Shown piece after piece: positions 1 to 9,147 of a DNA stretch of 64,000 nucleotides. The notes under the pieces are model-generated. The model was not told the DNA's origin, searched no databases, and worked only from the letters and a program-made list of their open reading frames with translations. Positions within the stretch are counted from its first letter, which is position 1. The number at the start of each line of letters is the position of its first letter. The position numbers and the translations under genes were made by a program. The stretch is from Arbacia lixula (taxonomy: Eukaryota; Echinodermata; Echinoidea; Arbacioida; Arbaciidae), in assembly GCA_963669155.1 (NCBI GenBank), contig OZ022591.1, forward strand, positions 22,409,324-22,473,323. Direction: 5' to 3'.

Positions 1-82
1 GGCTTCTTTCCTTGCGGTGTTCCATCTTCCATTCCCTTTTTTTTTAAATGAATAGTAATTTTGTTTACCAGGCGAGTTCTGG

Positions 83-136
83 TTAGGGTTAGGGTTAGCG
101 TTAGGGTTAGGGTTAGGGTTAGGTTTAGGTTTAGGG
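83..136 (+). repeat. Telomere-like TTAGGG tract (representative; one in every spacer)
   Basis: Nine hexamers in perfect register: TTAGGG twice, TTAGCG, TTAGGG three times, TTAGGT twice, TTAGGG. The degenerate hexamers keep the same place in nearly all units, so the tract was copied with the unit and was not added afresh by telomerase. Units differ mainly by whole hexamers: 5 (such as 43014-43043), 6 (such as 22338-22373), 8, 9 or 10. The G-rich strand is the non-template-sense strand relative to 5S, so the 5S-sense strand reads CCCTAA. Five GGG runs within a short span give G-quadruplex potential. Confidence 0.95.
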
Positions 137-227
137 CTAAGCAAGACAAAGGTATCAAATGAAAAAAAAGAGATAGCCAACATCCACAAGAAGAGCAAGA
201 TAATGGATTTCAAAAGGTAAGGAAGTG

Positions 228-330
228 GTAGGTGAAAAAAAGTGAGGAAAGGGTAAGTGAAAAAAAATGACGACAGGGTAAGTGAAAAAAAAGAATGAGG
301 GAAGAGTAAGTAAAAAAAGACGAGACATAC
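228..330. repeat. 25 bp minisatellite in the 3' flank (representative; one in every spacer)
   Basis: Imperfect copies begin at 228, 253, 278 and 306. Each opens with GTAGGTG, GTAAGTG or GTAAGTA, followed by 6 to 8 A and a short GA-rich part. Spacing is 25, 25 and 28. On the 5S-sense strand the A runs become T runs of 7 or 8, so they may act as fail-safe Pol III terminators behind the T5 at the gene end. Nine units carry one extra 25 bp copy. Confidence 0.9.
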
Positions 331-340
331 TTTCATTAGG

Positions 341-345
341 AAAAA
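341..345 (-). terminator. Pol III terminator T5 (representative)
   Basis: Five T residues on the minus strand follow base 118 of the first gene directly. A run of four or more T is the standard Pol III stop. With one or two U retained the mature RNA would be about 120 nt, the usual eukaryotic size. The same T5 lies directly below each of the other gene starts I checked. Confidence 0.95.
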
Positions 346-463
346 GCCTACAACACCTGGTATTCCCAGGCGGTCTCCCATCCAAGTACTAACCGGGCCC
401 TACGCTGCTTGACTTCGGTGATCGGACGAGAACCGGTATGTTCAGCGTGGTATGGTCGTAGGC
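346..463 (-). rRNA. 5S: 5S ribosomal RNA, consensus type (copy 1)
   Basis: Structural RNA of the large ribosomal subunit, made by RNA polymerase III. The gene reads GCCTACGACCATACC at the 5' end and GGTGTTGTAGGC at the 3' end, so the ends pair as helix I. The stretch from position 64 to 111 is close to vertebrate 5S, and positions 28 to 58 are like echinoderm 5S as I recall it. Helix II (16-20 with 58-62) and helix III (28-32 with 45-51, A49 and A50 bulged) form without mismatch. The start was set by helix I pairing and the end by the T5 run at 341-345. This sequence is the commonest in the window. The span recurs 8,141 bp to the right. Confidence 0.98.
367..414 (-). promoter_or_regulatory. 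Internal control region of the first 5S gene (representative)
   Basis: Type 1 Pol III promoter inside the gene, covering gene positions 50 to 97. The A box (403-414) reads AGTCAAGCAGCG, the intermediate element (392-397) lies at gene positions 67-72, and box C (367-384) contains TTGGATGGGAGACCGCC. These positions follow the vertebrate 5S numbering, which this gene matches without gaps. TFIIIA is the expected binding factor. Confidence 0.9.
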
Positions 464-510
464 AAACACTTAAGTAAATCACAAAATGACATTCAACTGG
501 CACCTTTTCT
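464..510 (-). promoter_or_regulatory. Conserved 5' flank of 5S genes (representative)
   Basis: The first 45 or so bases upstream of each gene are among the least variable parts of the spacer: an ACTTAAG motif at about -11 to -5, GTGATTTAC, then an ATTTTG stretch near -24 to -19. Only a few point changes occur across copies (for example ACTTAGT at 4263 and 7526). An upstream TATA-like element is known for some animal 5S genes; here the match is weak, so the role is inferred from conservation only. Confidence 0.5.
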
Positions 511-888
511 CATGTTCGTTTTATTTTGATCTTTTGTTGCTTGGCTTCTTTCCTTGCGGTGTTCCATCTTCCATTCCCTTTTTTTTTAAATGAATAGTAA
601 TTTTGTTTACCAGGCGAGTTCTGGTAAGGGTTAGGGTTAGCGTAAGGGTTAGGGTTAGGGTTAGGTTTAGGTTTAGGGCTAAGCAAGACAAAGGTATCAA
701 ATGAAAAAAAAGAGATAGCCAACATCCACAAGAAGAGCAAGATAATGGATTTCAAAAGGTAAGGAAGTGGTAGGTGAAAAAAAGTGAGGAAAGGGTAAGT
801 GAAAAAAAATGACGACAGGGTAAGTGAAAAAAAAGAATGAGGGAAGAGTAAGTAAAAAAAGACGAGACATACTTTCAATTAGGAAAAA
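464..888. repeat. Complete intergenic spacer (representative, 425 bp)
   Basis: First full spacer. It has the conserved 5' flank at 464-510, a T-rich part, an oligo-T run near 579-587, the telomere-like tract from about 625 to 679, a unique segment to about 770, and the minisatellite to about 873. Two hexamers here read TAAGGG in place of TTAGGG. No RNA gene or credible coding region is visible. Confidence 0.95.
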
Positions 889-1006
889 GCCTACAACACC
901 TGGTATTCCCAGGCGGTCTCCCATCCAAGTACTAACCGGGCCCTACGCTGCTTGACTTCGGTCATCGGACGAGAACCGGTATGTTCAGCGTGGTATGGTC
1001 GTAGGC
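889..1006 (-). rRNA. 5S: 5S ribosomal RNA, class G44 (copy 2)
   Basis: One change, C44G (base 963), in loop C, where it should not break a stem. This is the commonest single variant, seen in 23 copies across most of the window. The spacer below has two TAAGGG hexamers. Confidence 0.97.
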
Positions 1007-1430
1007 AAACACTTAAGTAAATCACAAAATGACATTCAACTGGCACCTTTTCTCATGTTCGTTTTATTTTGATCTTTTGTTGCTTGGCTTCTTTCCTTGC
1101 GGTGTTCCATCTTCCATTCCCTTTTTTTTTAAATGAATAGTAATTTTGTTTAGCAGGCGAGTTCTGGTTAGGGTTAGGGTTAGCGTTAGGGTTAGGGTTA
1201 GGGTTAGGTTTAGGTTTAGGGCTAAGCAAGACAAAGGTATCAAATGAAAAAAAAGAGATAGCCAACATCCACAAGAAGAGCAAGATAATGGATTTCAAAA
1301 GGTAAGGAAGTGGTAGGTGAAAAAAAGTGAGGAAAGGGTAAGTGAAAAAAAATGACGACAGGGTAAGTAAAAAAAAGAATGAGGGAAGAGTAAGTAAAAA
1401 AAGACGAGACATACTTTCAATTAGGAAAAA

Positions 1431-1548
1431 GCCTTCAACACCTGGTATTCCCTGGCGGTCTCCAATCCAAGTACTAACCGGGCCCTACGCTGCTTGACTT
1501 CGGTGATCGGACGAGAACCGGTATGTTCAGCGTGGTATGGTCGTAGGC
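1431..1548 (-). rRNA. 5S: 5S ribosomal RNA, class TAT (copy 3)
   Basis: T114A breaks the A5-U114 pair of helix I; T96A and G85T lie in box C, with G85T in the core GGATGGG motif. Transcription and folding may both be weaker. Helix II is intact, unlike the other TAT copies outside this block. Confidence 0.93.
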
Positions 1549-1973
1549 AAACACTTAAGTAAATCACAAAATGACATTCAACTGGCACCTTTTCTCATGT
1601 TCGTTTTATTTTGATCTTTTGTTGCTTGGCTTCTTTCCTTGCGGTGTTCCATCTTCCATTCCCTTTTTTTTTAAATGAATAGTAATTTTGTTTACCAGGC
1701 GAGTTCTGGTTAGGGTTAGGGTTAGCGTTAGGGTTAGGGTTAGGGTTAGGTTTAGGTTTAGGGCTAAGCAAGACAAAGGTATCAAATGAAAAAAAAGAGA
1801 TAGCCAACATCCACAAGAAGAGCAAGATAATGGATTTCAAAAGGTAAGGAAGTGGTAGGTGAAAAAAAGTGAGGAAAGGGTAAGTGAAAAAAAATGACGA
1901 CAGGGTAAGTGAAAAAAAAGAATGAGGGAAGAGTAAGTAAAAAAAGACGAGACATACTTTCAATTAGGAAAAA

Positions 1974-2091
1974 GCCTACAACACCTGGTATTCCCAGGCG
2001 GTCTCCCATCCAAGTACTAACCGGGCCCTACGCTGCTTGACTTCGGTCATCGGACGAGAACCGGTATGTTCAGCGTGGTATGGTCGTAGGC
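1974..2091 (-). rRNA. 5S: 5S ribosomal RNA, class G44 (copy 4)
   Basis: C44G only. The unit to the right begins with CAACTGCCACC in place of CAACTGGCACC, a spacer marker that recurs in several left-hand units. Confidence 0.97.
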
Positions 2092-2516
2092 AAACACTTA
2101 AGTAAATCACAAAATGACATTCAACTGCCACCTTTTCTCATGTTCGTTTTATTTTGATCTTTCGTTGCTTGGCTTCTTTCCTGGCGGTGTTCCATCTTCC
2201 ATTCCCTTTTTTTTTAAATGAATAGTAATTTTGTTTACCAGGCGAGTTCTGGTAAGGGTTAGGGTTAGCGTTAGGGTTAGGGTTAGGGTTAGGTTTAGGT
2301 TTAGGGCTAAGCAAGACAAAGGTATCAAATGAAAAAAAAGAGATAGCCAACATCCACAAGAAGAGCATGATAATGGATTTCAAAAGGTAAGGAAGTGGTA
2401 GGTGAAAAAAAGTGAGGAAAGGGTAAGTGAAAAAAAATGACGACAGGGTAAGTGAAAAAAAAGAATGAGGGAAGGGTAAGTAAAAAAAGACGAGACATAC
2501 TTTCAATTAGGAAAAA

Positions 2517-2634
2517 GCCTACAACACCTGGTATTCCCAGGCGGTCTCCCATCCAAGTACTAACCGGGCCCTACGCTGCTTGACTTCGGTCATCGGACGA
2601 GAACCGGTATGTTCAGCGTGGTATGGTCGTGGGC
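2517..2634 (-). rRNA. 5S: 5S ribosomal RNA, class G44 with T4C (copy 5)
   Basis: C44G plus T4C at base 2631. T4 pairs with A115, so T4C gives a C-A mismatch in helix I. Only this copy and its block partner at 10658 have it. Confidence 0.95.
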
Positions 2635-3053
2635 AAACACTTAAGTAAATCACAAAATGACATTCAACTGCCACCTTTTCTCATGTTCGTTTTATTTTGA
2701 TCTTTTGTTGCTTGGCTTCTTTCCTGGCGGTGTTCCATCTTTCATTCCCTTTTTTTTAAAATGAATAGTAATTTTGTTTACCAGGCGAGTTCTGGTTAGG
2801 GTTAGGGTTAGCGTTAGGGTTAGGGTTAGGTTTAGGTTTAGGGCTAAGCAAGACAAAGGTATCAAATGAAAAAAAAAAGAGATAGCCAACATCCACAAGA
2901 AGAGCAAGATAATGGATTTCAAAAGGTAAGGAAGTGGTAGGTAAAAAAGGGAGGAAAGGGTAAGTGAAAAAAAATGACGACAGGGTAAGTGAAAAAAAAG
3001 AATGAGGAAAGAGTAAGTAAAAAAAGACGAGACATACTTTCAATTAGGAAAAA

Positions 3054-3171
3054 TCCTACAACACCTGGTATTCCAAGGCGGTCTCCAATCCAAGTACTAA
3101 CCGGGCCCTACGCTGCTTGACTTCGGTGATCGGACGAGAACCGGTATGTTCAGCGTGGTATGGTCGTAGGC
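3054..3171 (-). rRNA. 5S: 5S ribosomal RNA, private variant (copy 6)
   Basis: C118A removes the terminal helix I pair, G97T is at the box C edge, and G85T is within box C. The spacer to the left lost one hexamer and has AGGTAAAAAAGGGAGG in the minisatellite. Found only here and at 11195. Confidence 0.92.
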
Positions 3172-3593
3172 AAACACTTAAGTAAATCACAAAATGACAT
3201 TCAACTGGCACCTTTTCTCATGTTCGTTTTATTTTGATCTTTTGTTGCTTGGCTTCTTTCCTTGCGGTGTTCCATCTTCCATTCCCTTTTTTTTAAATGA
3301 ATAGTAATTTTGTTTACCAGGCAAATTCTGGTTAGGGTTAGGGTTAGCGTTAGAGTTAGGGTTAGGGTTAGGTTTAGGTTTAGGGCTAAGCAAGACAAAG
3401 GTATCAAATGAAAAAAAAAGAGATAGCCAACATCCACAAGAAGAGCAAGATAATGGATTTAAAAAGGTGAGGAAATATTAAGTGAAAAAGAGGTGAGAAA
3501 AGGGTAAGTGAAAAAAATTAAGGAAAGGGTAAGTGAAAATAAAATGAGGGAAGAGTAAGTAAAAAAAGACGACATACTTCATAAAAGGGAAAA

Positions 3594-3711
3594 ACCTATA
3601 ACACCCGGTATTCCCTGGCGGTCTCTTATCCAAGTACTAACCGGGCCCTACGCTGCTTGACTTCGGTGATCGGACGAGAGCCGGTATGTTCAGCGTGGTA
3701 TGATCGTAGGC
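3594..3711 (-). rRNA. 5S: 5S ribosomal RNA, most divergent copy, possible pseudogene (copy 7)
   Basis: Eight changes: C9T, T32C, G85A, G86A, T96A, A106G, G113A and C118T. Two hit the box C core, one removes the C6-G113 pair, one the terminal pair. The 3' flank is also rearranged (3460-3590: AATATTAAGTG, AAGAGGTGAG, a shortened GACGACATAC). The T5 terminator remains. Likely poorly expressed or silent; the block partner at 11735 has all the same changes. Confidence 0.85.
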
Positions 3712-4138
3712 AAACACTTAAGTAAATCACAAAATGACATTCAACTGGCACCTCTTCTCATGTTCGTTTTATTTTGATCCTTTGTTGCTTGTTTTCTTTC
3801 CTTGCGGTGTTCCATCTTCCATTCTCTTTTTTTTTTAAATGAATAGTAATTTTGTTTACCAGGCGAGTTCTGGTTAGGGTTAGGGTTAGCGTTAGGGTTA
3901 GGGTTAGGGTTAGGTTTAGGTTTAGGGCTAAGCAAGACAAAGGTATCAAATGAAAAAAAAGAGATAGCCAACATCCACAAGAAGAGCAAGATAATGGATT
4001 TCAAAAGGTAAGGAAGTGGTAGGTGAAAAAAAGTGAGGAAAGGGTAAGTGAAAAAAAAATGACGACAGGGTAAGTGAAAAAAAAGAATGAGGGAAGAGTA
4101 AATAAAAAAAGACGAGACATACTTTCAATTAGGAAAAA

Positions 4139-4256
4139 GCCTACAACACCTGGTATTCCCAGGCGGTCTCCCATCCAAGTACTAACCGGGCCCTACGCTG
4201 CTTGACTTCGGTGATCGGACGAGAACCGGTATGTTCAGCGTGGTATGGTCGTAGGC
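4139..4256 (-). rRNA. 5S: 5S ribosomal RNA, consensus type (copy 8)
   Basis: No difference from the consensus. The upstream flank reads CACTTAGTAAATC (two bases fewer AG), shared with 7402 and 12280. Confidence 0.98.
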
Positions 4257-4683
4257 AAACACTTAGTAAATCACAAAATGACATTCAACTGGCACCTTTT
4301 CTCATGTTCGTTTTATTTTGATCTTTTGTTGCTTGGCTTCTTTCCTTGCGGTGTTCCATCTTCCATTCCCTTTTTTTTTTAAATGAATAGTAATTTTGTT
4401 TACCAGGCGAGTTCTGGTTAGGGTTAGGGTTAGCGTTAGGGTTAGGGTTAGGGTTAGGTTTTGGTTTAGAGCTAAGCAAGACAAAGGTATCAAATGAAAA
4501 AAAAGAGATAGCCAACATCCACAAGAAGAGCAAGATAATGGATTTCAAAAGGTAAGGAAGTGGTAGGTGAAAAAAAGTGAAGAAAAGGGTAAGTGAAAAA
4601 AAAATGACGACAGGGTAAGTGAAAAAAAAGAATGAGGGAAGAGTAAGTAAAAAAAGACGAGACATACTTTCAATTAGGAAAAA

Positions 4684-4801
4684 GCCTACAACACCTGGTA
4701 TTCCCAGGCGGTCTCCCATCCAAGTACTAACCGGGCCCTACGCTGCTTGACTTCGGTGATCGGACGAGAACCGGTATGTTCAGCGTGGTATGGTCGTAGG
4801 C
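4684..4801 (-). rRNA. 5S: 5S ribosomal RNA, consensus type (copy 9)
   Basis: Consensus gene. The spacer to its left has a TTTTGG hexamer in the telomere tract and GTTTAGAGC at its end. Confidence 0.98.
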
Positions 4802-5226
4802 AAACACTTAAGTAAATCACAAAATGACATTCAACTGCCACCTTTTCTCATGTTCGTTTTATTTTGATCTTTTGTTGCTTGGCTTCTTTCCTTGCGGTGT
4901 TCCATCTTCCATTCCCTTTTTTTTTAAATGAATAGTAATTTTGTTTACCAGGCGAGTTCTGGTAAGGGTTAGGGTTAGCGTAAGGGTTAGGGTTAGGGTT
5001 AGGTTTAGGTTTAGGGCTAAGCAAGACAAAGGTATCAAATGAAAAAAAAGAGATAGCCAACATCCACAAGAAGAGCAAGATAATGGATTTCAAAAGGTAA
5101 GGAAGTGGTAGGTGAAAAAAAGTGAGGAAAGGGTAAGTGAAAAAAAATGACGACAGGGTAAGTGAAAAAAAAGAATGAGGGAAGAGTAAGTAAAAAAAGA
5201 CGAGACATACTTTCAATTAGGAAAAA

Positions 5227-5344
5227 GCCTACAACACCTGGTATTCCCAGGCGGTCTCCCATCCAAGTACTAACCGGGCCCTACGCTGCTTGACTTTGGT
5301 GATCGGACGAGAACCGGTATGTTCAGCGTGGTATGGTCGTAGGC
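5227..5344 (-). rRNA. 5S: 5S ribosomal RNA, class A48 (copy 10)
   Basis: G48A alone; this replaces the C29-G48 pair of helix III by C-A next to the bulged adenines, near the known L5 and TFIIIA contact area. Eight copies carry it, none right of 36311. Confidence 0.96.
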
Positions 5345-5769
5345 AAACACTTAAGTAAATCACAAAATGACATTCAACTGGCACCTTTTCTCATGTTCGT
5401 TTTATTTTGATCTTTTGTTGCTTGGCTTCTTTCCTTGCGGTGTTCCATCTTCCATTCCCTTTTTTTTTTAAATGAATAGTAATTTTGTTTACCAGGCGAG
5501 TTCTGGTTAGGGTTAGGGTTAGCGTTAGGGTTAGGGTTAGGGTTAGGTTTAGGTTTAGGGCTAAGCAAGACAAAGGTATCAAATGAAAAAAAAGAGATAG
5601 CCAACATCCACAAGAAGAGCAAGATAATGGATTTCAAAAGGTAAGGAAGTGGTAGGTGAAAAAAAGTGAGGAAAGGGTAAGTGAAAAAAAATGACGACAG
5701 GGTAAGTGAAAAAAAGAATGAGGGAAGAGTAAGTAAAAAAAGACGAGACGTACTTTCAATTAGGAAAAA

Positions 5770-5887
5770 GCCTTCAACACCTGGTATTCCCTGGCGGTCT
5801 CCAATCCAAGTACTAACCGGGCCCTACGCTGCTTGACTTCGGTGATCGGACGAGAACCGGTATGTTCAGCCTGGTATGGTCGTAGGC
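5770..5887 (-). rRNA. 5S: 5S ribosomal RNA, class TAT with C17G (copy 11)
   Basis: T114A, T96A, G85T plus C17G. C17G turns the C17-G61 pair of helix II into G-G. The 3' flank has GAGACGTAC. It is always followed on the right by a unit with a ten-hexamer tract. Confidence 0.9.
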
Positions 5888-6318
5888 AAACACTTAAGTA
5901 AATCACAAAATGACATTCAACTGGCACCTTTTCTCATGTTCGTTTTATTTTGATCTTTTGTTGCTTGGCTTCTTTCCTTCCGGTGTTCCATCTTCTATTC
6001 CCTTTTTTTTTAAATGAATAGTAATTTTGTTTACCAGGCGAGTTCTGGTTAGGTTTAGGGTTAGCGTTAGGGTTAGGGTTAGGGTTAGGTTTAGGTTTAG
6101 GTTTAGGGCTAAGCAAGACAAAGGTATCAAATGAAAAAAAAGAGATAGCCAACATCCACAAGAAGAGCAAGATAATGGATTTCAAAAGGTAAGGAAGTGG
6201 TAGGTGAAAAAAAGTGAGGAAAGGGTAAGTGAAAAAAAATGACGACAGGGTAAGTGAAAAAAAAGAATGAGGGAAGAGTAAGTAAAAAAAGACGAGACAT
6301 ACTTTCAATTAGGAAAAA

Positions 6319-6436
6319 GCCTACAACACCTGGTATTCCCAGGCGGTCTCCCATCCAAGTACTAACCGGGCCCTACGCTGCTTGACTTTGGTGATCGGAC
6401 GAGAACCGGTATGTTCAGCGTGGTATGGTCGTAGGC
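6319..6436 (-). rRNA. 5S: 5S ribosomal RNA, class A48 (copy 12)
   Basis: G48A. The spacer to its left has ten hexamers, including three TTAGGT in a row, giving a 549 bp unit. Confidence 0.96.
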
Positions 6437-6856
6437 AAACACTTAAGTAAATCACAAAATGACATTCAACTGGCACCTTTTCTCATGTTCGTTTTATTTT
6501 GATCTTTTGTTGCTTGGCTTCTTTCCTTGCGGTGTTCCATCTTCCATTCCCTTTTTTTTTTAAATGAATAGTAATTTTGTTTACCAGGCGAGTTCTGGTT
6601 AGGGTTAGGGTTAGCGTTAGGGTTAGGGTTAGGTTTATTTTTAGGGCTAAGCAAGACAAAGGTATCAAATGAAAAAAAAGAGATAGCCAACATCCACAAG
6701 AAGAGCAAGATAATGGATTTCAAAAGGTAAGGAAGTGGTAGGTGAAAAAAAGTGAGGAAAGGGTAGGTGAAAAAAAATGACGGCAGGGTGAGTAAAAAAA
6801 AAGAATGAGGGAAGAGTAAGTAAAAAAAGACGAGACATACTTTCAATTAGGAAAAA

Positions 6857-6974
6857 GCCTACAACACCTGGTATTCCCAGGCGGTCTCCCATCCAAGTAC
6901 TAACCGGGCCCTACGCTGCTTGACTTCGGTGATCGGACGAGAACCGGTATGTTCAGCGTGGTATGGTCGTAGGC
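6857..6974 (-). rRNA. 5S: 5S ribosomal RNA, consensus type (copy 13)
   Basis: Consensus gene. Its left spacer has the TTTATTTTTAGGG tract end (6634-6646) and GACGGCAGGG in the minisatellite. Confidence 0.98.
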
Positions 6975-7401
6975 AAACACTTAAGTAAATCACAAAATGA
7001 CATTCAACTGGCACCTTTTCTTATGTTCGTTTTATTTTGATCTTTTGTTGCTTGGCTTCTTTCCTGGCGGTGTTCCATCTTCCATTCCCTTTTTTTTTTA
7101 AATGAATAGTAATTTTGTTTACCAGGCGAGTTCTGGTTAGGGTTAGGGTTAGCGTTAGGGTTAGGGTTAGGGTTAGGTTTAGGTTTAGGGCTAAGCAAGA
7201 CAAAGGTATCAAATGAAAAAAAAAGAGATAGCCAACATCCACAAGAAGAGCAAGATAATGGATTTCAAAAGGTAAGGAAGTGGTAGGTGAAAAAAAGTGA
7301 GGAAAGGGTAAGTGAAAAAAAAATGACGACAGGGTAAGTGAAAAAAAAGAATGAGGGAAGAGTAAATAAAAAAGACGAGACATACTTTCAATTAGGAAAA
7401 A

Positions 7402-7519
7402 GCCTACAACACCTGGTATTCCCAGGCGGTCTCCCATCCAAGTACTAACCGGGCCCTACGCTGCTTGACTTCGGTGATCGGACGAGAACCGGTATGTTCA
7501 GCGTGGTATGGTCGTAGGC
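7402..7519 (-). rRNA. 5S: 5S ribosomal RNA, consensus type (copy 14)
   Basis: Consensus gene with the shortened CACTTAGTAAATC upstream flank. Confidence 0.98.
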
Positions 7520-7944
7520 AAACACTTAGTAAATCACAAAATGACATTCAACTGGCACCTTTTCTCATGTTCGTTTTATTTTGATCTTTTGTTGCTTGGC
7601 TTCTTTCCTTGCGGTGTTCCATCTTCCATTCCCTTTTTTTTTTAAATGAATAGTAATTTTGTTTACCAGGCGAGTTCTGGTTAGGGTTAGGGTTAGCGTT
7701 AGGGTTAGGGTTAGGGTTAGGTTTAGGTTTAGAGCTAAGCAAGACAAAGGTATCAAATGAAAAAAAAGAGATAGCCAACATCCACAAGAAGAGCAAGATA
7801 ATGGATTTCAAAAGGTAAGGAAGTGGTAGGTGAAAAAAAGTGAGGAAAGGGTAAGTGAAAAAAAATGACGACAGGGTAAGTGAAAAAAAAGAATGAGGGA
7901 AGAGTAAGTAAAAAAAGACGAGACATACTTTCAATTAGGAAAAA

Positions 7945-8062
7945 GCCTACAACACCTGGTATTCCCAGGCGGTCTCCCATCCAAGTACTAACCGGGCCCT
8001 ACGCTGCTTGACTTCGGTCATCGGACGAGAACCGGTATGTTCAGCGTGGTATGGTCGTAGGC
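7945..8062 (-). rRNA. 5S: 5S ribosomal RNA, class G44 (copy 15)
   Basis: C44G. Last gene before the second copy of the 15-unit block begins. Confidence 0.97.
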
Positions 8063-8486
8063 AAACACTTAAGTAAATCACAAAATGACATTCAACTGGC
8101 ACCTTTTCTCATGTTCGTTTTATTTTGATCTTTTGTTGCTTGGCTTCTTTCCTTGCGGTGTTCCATCTTCCATTCCCTTTTTTTTTAAATGAATAGTAAT
8201 TTTGTTTACCAGGCGAGTTCTGGTTAGGGTTAGGGTTAGCGTTAGGGTTAGGGTTAGGGTTAGGTTTAGGTTTAGGGCTAAGCAAGACAAAGGTATCAAA
8301 TGAAAAAAAAGAGATAGCCAACATCCACAAGAAGAGCAAGATAATGGATTTCAAAAGGTAAGGAAGTGGTAGGTGAAAAAAAGTGAGGAAAGGGTAAGTG
8401 AAAAAAAATGACGACAGGGTAAGTGAAAAAAAAGAATGAGGGAAGAGTAAGTAAAAAAAGACGAGACATACTTTCATTAGGAAAAA

Positions 8487-8604
8487 GCCTACAACACCTG
8501 GTATTCCCAGGCGGTCTCCCATCCAAGTACTAACCGGGCCCTACGCTGCTTGACTTCGGTGATCGGACGAGAACCGGTATGTTCAGCGTGGTATGGTCGT
8601 AGGC
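8487..8604 (-). rRNA. 5S: 5S ribosomal RNA, consensus type (copy 16)
   Basis: Consensus; block partner of 346. Both share the TTTCATTAGG 3' flank, one base shorter than the usual TTTCAATTAGG. Confidence 0.98.
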
Positions 8605-9029
8605 AAACACTTAAGTAAATCACAAAATGACATTCAACTGGCACCTTTTCTCATGTTCGTTTTATTTTGATCTTTTGTTGCTTGGCTTCTTTCCTTGCGG
8701 TGTTCCATCTTCCATTCCCTTTTTTTTTAAATGAATAGTAATTTTGTTTACCAGGCGAGTTCTGGTAAGGGTTAGGGTTAGCGTAAGGGTTAGGGTTAGG
8801 GTTAGGTTTAGGTTTAGGGCTAAGCAAGACAAAGGTATCAAATGAAAAAAAAGAGATAGCCAACATCCACAAGAAGAGCAAGATAATGGATTTCAAAAGG
8901 TAAGGAAGTGGTAGGTGAAAAAAAGTGAGGAAAGGGTAAGTGAAAAAAAATGACGACAGGGTAAGTGAAAAAAAAGAATGAGGGAAGAGTAAGTAAAAAA
9001 AGACGAGACATACTTTCAATTAGGAAAAA

Positions 9030-9147
9030 GCCTACAACACCTGGTATTCCCAGGCGGTCTCCCATCCAAGTACTAACCGGGCCCTACGCTGCTTGACTTC
9101 GGTCATCGGACGAGAACCGGTATGTTCAGCGTGGTATGGTCGTAGGC
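9030..9147 (-). rRNA. 5S: 5S ribosomal RNA, class G44 (copy 17)
   Basis: C44G; block partner of 889. Confidence 0.97.

Larger units (their letters stand above)
1..345. repeat. Partial intergenic spacer at the window edge
   Basis: This is the right-hand part of a unit whose gene lies outside the window. It contains the oligo-T stretch near 40-48, the telomere-like tract at 83-136, a unique segment with 'caacatccacaagaag' near 180-195, and the 25 bp minisatellite from 228 to about 330. The segment starting at base 1 recurs at 8142. Confidence 0.95.
1..6516. repeat. Higher-order repeat A, copy 1 (15-unit period)
   Basis: Matches 8142-14651 at an offset of 8,141 bp (15 units). By eye 1-5502 and 8142-13643 show no difference, including rare 5S variants. 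After a patch at 5503 the offset becomes 8,135, and similarity continues to 6516. The left edge is cut by the window. Confidence 0.9.

Noticed and set aside
39-48. Oligo-T run on the plus strand as a Pol III terminator
   Set aside because: No plus-strand Pol III gene lies upstream of it in the unit; length varies from 8 to 10 T between units as a plain homopolymer would.
83-136. A true chromosome end or active telomere
   Set aside because: Tracts are short, degenerate at fixed places, and flanked on both sides by the same 5S unit. They do not show that the locus is near a chromosome end.
597-690. NPNPNANPNPN-type peptide repeats that look like malaria circumsporozoite NANP repeats
   Set aside because: They are the translation of CCCTAA hexamers, with the Ala from the single TTAGCG hexamer. 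Other frames of the same tract give LTLTLT.
464-888. A second small RNA gene in the spacer, such as a spliced leader or U snRNA, as found in some animal 5S arrays
   Set aside because: I found no Sm site (AAUUUUUGG type) after a donor-like motif, no second internal A and B box pair, and no stable gene-like block outside the 5S.
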